A DNA stretch of 64,000 nt from Morella rubra (taxonomy: Eukaryota > Streptophyta > Magnoliopsida > Fagales > Myricaceae). Every line of letters begins with the position of its first letter. Within the stretch, counting starts at the first letter, position 1. The notes under the pieces were generated by a model. It had not been told where the DNA came from, ran no database searches, and worked only from the letters and a program-made list of their open reading frames with translations. Made by a program: the position numbers and the translations under genes. Below are positions 63,253 to 64,000 of the stretch, in pieces. The stretch spans positions 24,437,614-24,501,613 of the forward strand of contig CM025856.1 of the NCBI GenBank assembly GCA_003952965.2, given 5' to 3'.

Positions 63253-63575
63253 GGGTTAACACATTGTACCCAGCCACCCCTTATGTTTGAGAGTGTTGAC
63301 ACATTGCATCTCAATATTTTATTTTTGAAACATTGAGCTTATTATTTTATCTCCCCAACGATTTGCACTCGGATTGAAATTTAGCGTCAAATTAGACAGT
63401 AATCGTTTACACGTACCACTCACATGACCTTAGTCCCTGTCATATTATCATATTGCCATTGAATTTTAAACAAGTCACGATTAAATGAGCTTCAAACAAG
63501 TCATGATTTTCGCCTATTGAGGTGCAATGTGTCAACATCTTCAAACATAAAAGGGGTGGAAAGTGTATTTAACCC
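63253..63575. mobile_element. foldback element with GGGTTAA / TTAACCC ends
   Basis: The left arm (GGGTTAACACATTG, then CCACCCCTTATGTTTGAGAG and GTTGACACATTGCA.CTCAATA) is repeated as its reverse complement at about 63515-63575. The middle part of about 190 bp is unique. There is no ORF and no clear target-site duplication. Confidence 0.7.
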
Positions 63576-63619
63576 AAAACCTAAACTCATTTTTTTAAAC
63601 AAAAAAATTAAAAATATTA

Positions 63620-63728
63620 GGATGGGAAGCCTTGCACAAGGTTGGGGGGGAGGGGGATCCGTCCTCCACCCCAGGCCACCCAGACCTGGGCGACCCGGGA
63701 TGGGGAGGAGGTCCCCCACCACCCTTGA
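63620..63728. repeat. GC-rich patch similar to the core of the 60805 element
   Basis: The sequence runs G-rich then CCACCC(C)AGGCCACCCAGACCTGGG and contains a GCCACCCAGACCTGGGCGAC-type inverted structure. It resembles the GC-rich core at 61058-61475 (GGCCACCCAGAATTGAGCGA). It is probably a fragment of the same repeat core. Confidence 0.5.
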
Positions 63729-64000
63729 AATGTTCATTTTGTAAAAAATTATAAGATTTTTATGATTTTGATATATTTTGTGAATATTTATGTAAATTGG
63801 AGTTTTATAGGTTTTTGTGTAAAAGTTGGTGAAAAGTTTTAAAGATATTTAATTTAGAGTTTGTAAAAAGTGTAGAGAGAGATGATTTGATGTAATTTTT
63901 TAATAAAAAGTATTGGAGTTAGGTGAAAAGTATGGAGAGAAATATTTGTTATAATTTTTTTTGTGAGTTTGTGTGAAAAGTTGTTGGAGATTGTGTAAAA
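63729..64000 (+). mobile_element. MITE copy, cut by the window edge
   Basis: Another copy of the family at 14050: GTGAATATTTATGTAAATTG, GGAGTTTTATAGGTTTTTGT and AAAGTTGGTGAAAAGTTTTA follow in the same order. The right end lies beyond the window. Confidence 0.6.

Overview
This is a nuclear genome segment of a eudicot plant, probably woody. The evidence is spliced genes with GT-AG introns, plant-specific families (GRF transcription factor, IDM1-like PHD/GNAT protein, kinesin-7, DUF4378), AT-rich intergenic DNA full of foldback elements, and Ty1/Copia elements with plant initiator-Met-tRNA primer sites. I did not identify the species. No bacterial, viral, CRISPR or organellar content was seen.

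Layout. (1) 2.3-6.0 kb, plus strand: a four-exon growth-regulating factor gene with QLQ and WRC domains and an intact-looking miR396 target site. (2) 6-20.9 kb: mostly intergenic. It holds two small intronless paralogues of a plant family of unknown function (10.8 and 15.9 kb), a short internally deleted Copia element between them, a promoter-like cluster without an ORF near 8 kb, and several foldback/MITE-like elements. (3) 21.0-37.6 kb, plus strand: a 28-coding-exon PRP40-type splicing-factor gene, reconstructed here exon by exon (1037 aa). (4) 39.1-40.4 kb, minus strand: a three-exon DUF4378 gene. (5) 42.7-45.0 kb, minus strand: a PHD-finger/GNAT protein of the IDM1 type with an uninterrupted coding region. 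(6) 45.9-53.7 kb, minus strand: an 18-exon kinesin-7 gene (KIN-7N-like, 842 aa). (7) 54.6-59.7 kb: a full-length but coding-defective Copia element with two 227-bp LTRs. (8) 59.7-64 kb: gene-free, with a 953-bp foldback element bearing a GC-rich core, a TRIM-like LTR remnant and more foldbacks.

The host genes do not form a pathway; they are typical unrelated plant neighbours. PRP40 is convergent with the DUF4378, PHD/GNAT and kinesin genes, which all lie on the minus strand. The less ordinary observations are a degenerate copy of kinesin exon 6 and its flanking introns about 9.6 kb from its source, a Copia derivative in which gag is joined in frame to RNase H, a Copia element whose LTRs are nearly identical although its ORFs are broken, a partial LTR copy that repeats the target-site flank, a long hairpin carrying several ABRE/G-box cores, and a telo-box/site II/TATA promoter facing a region without an ORF. 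I see no convincing new multi-gene system.
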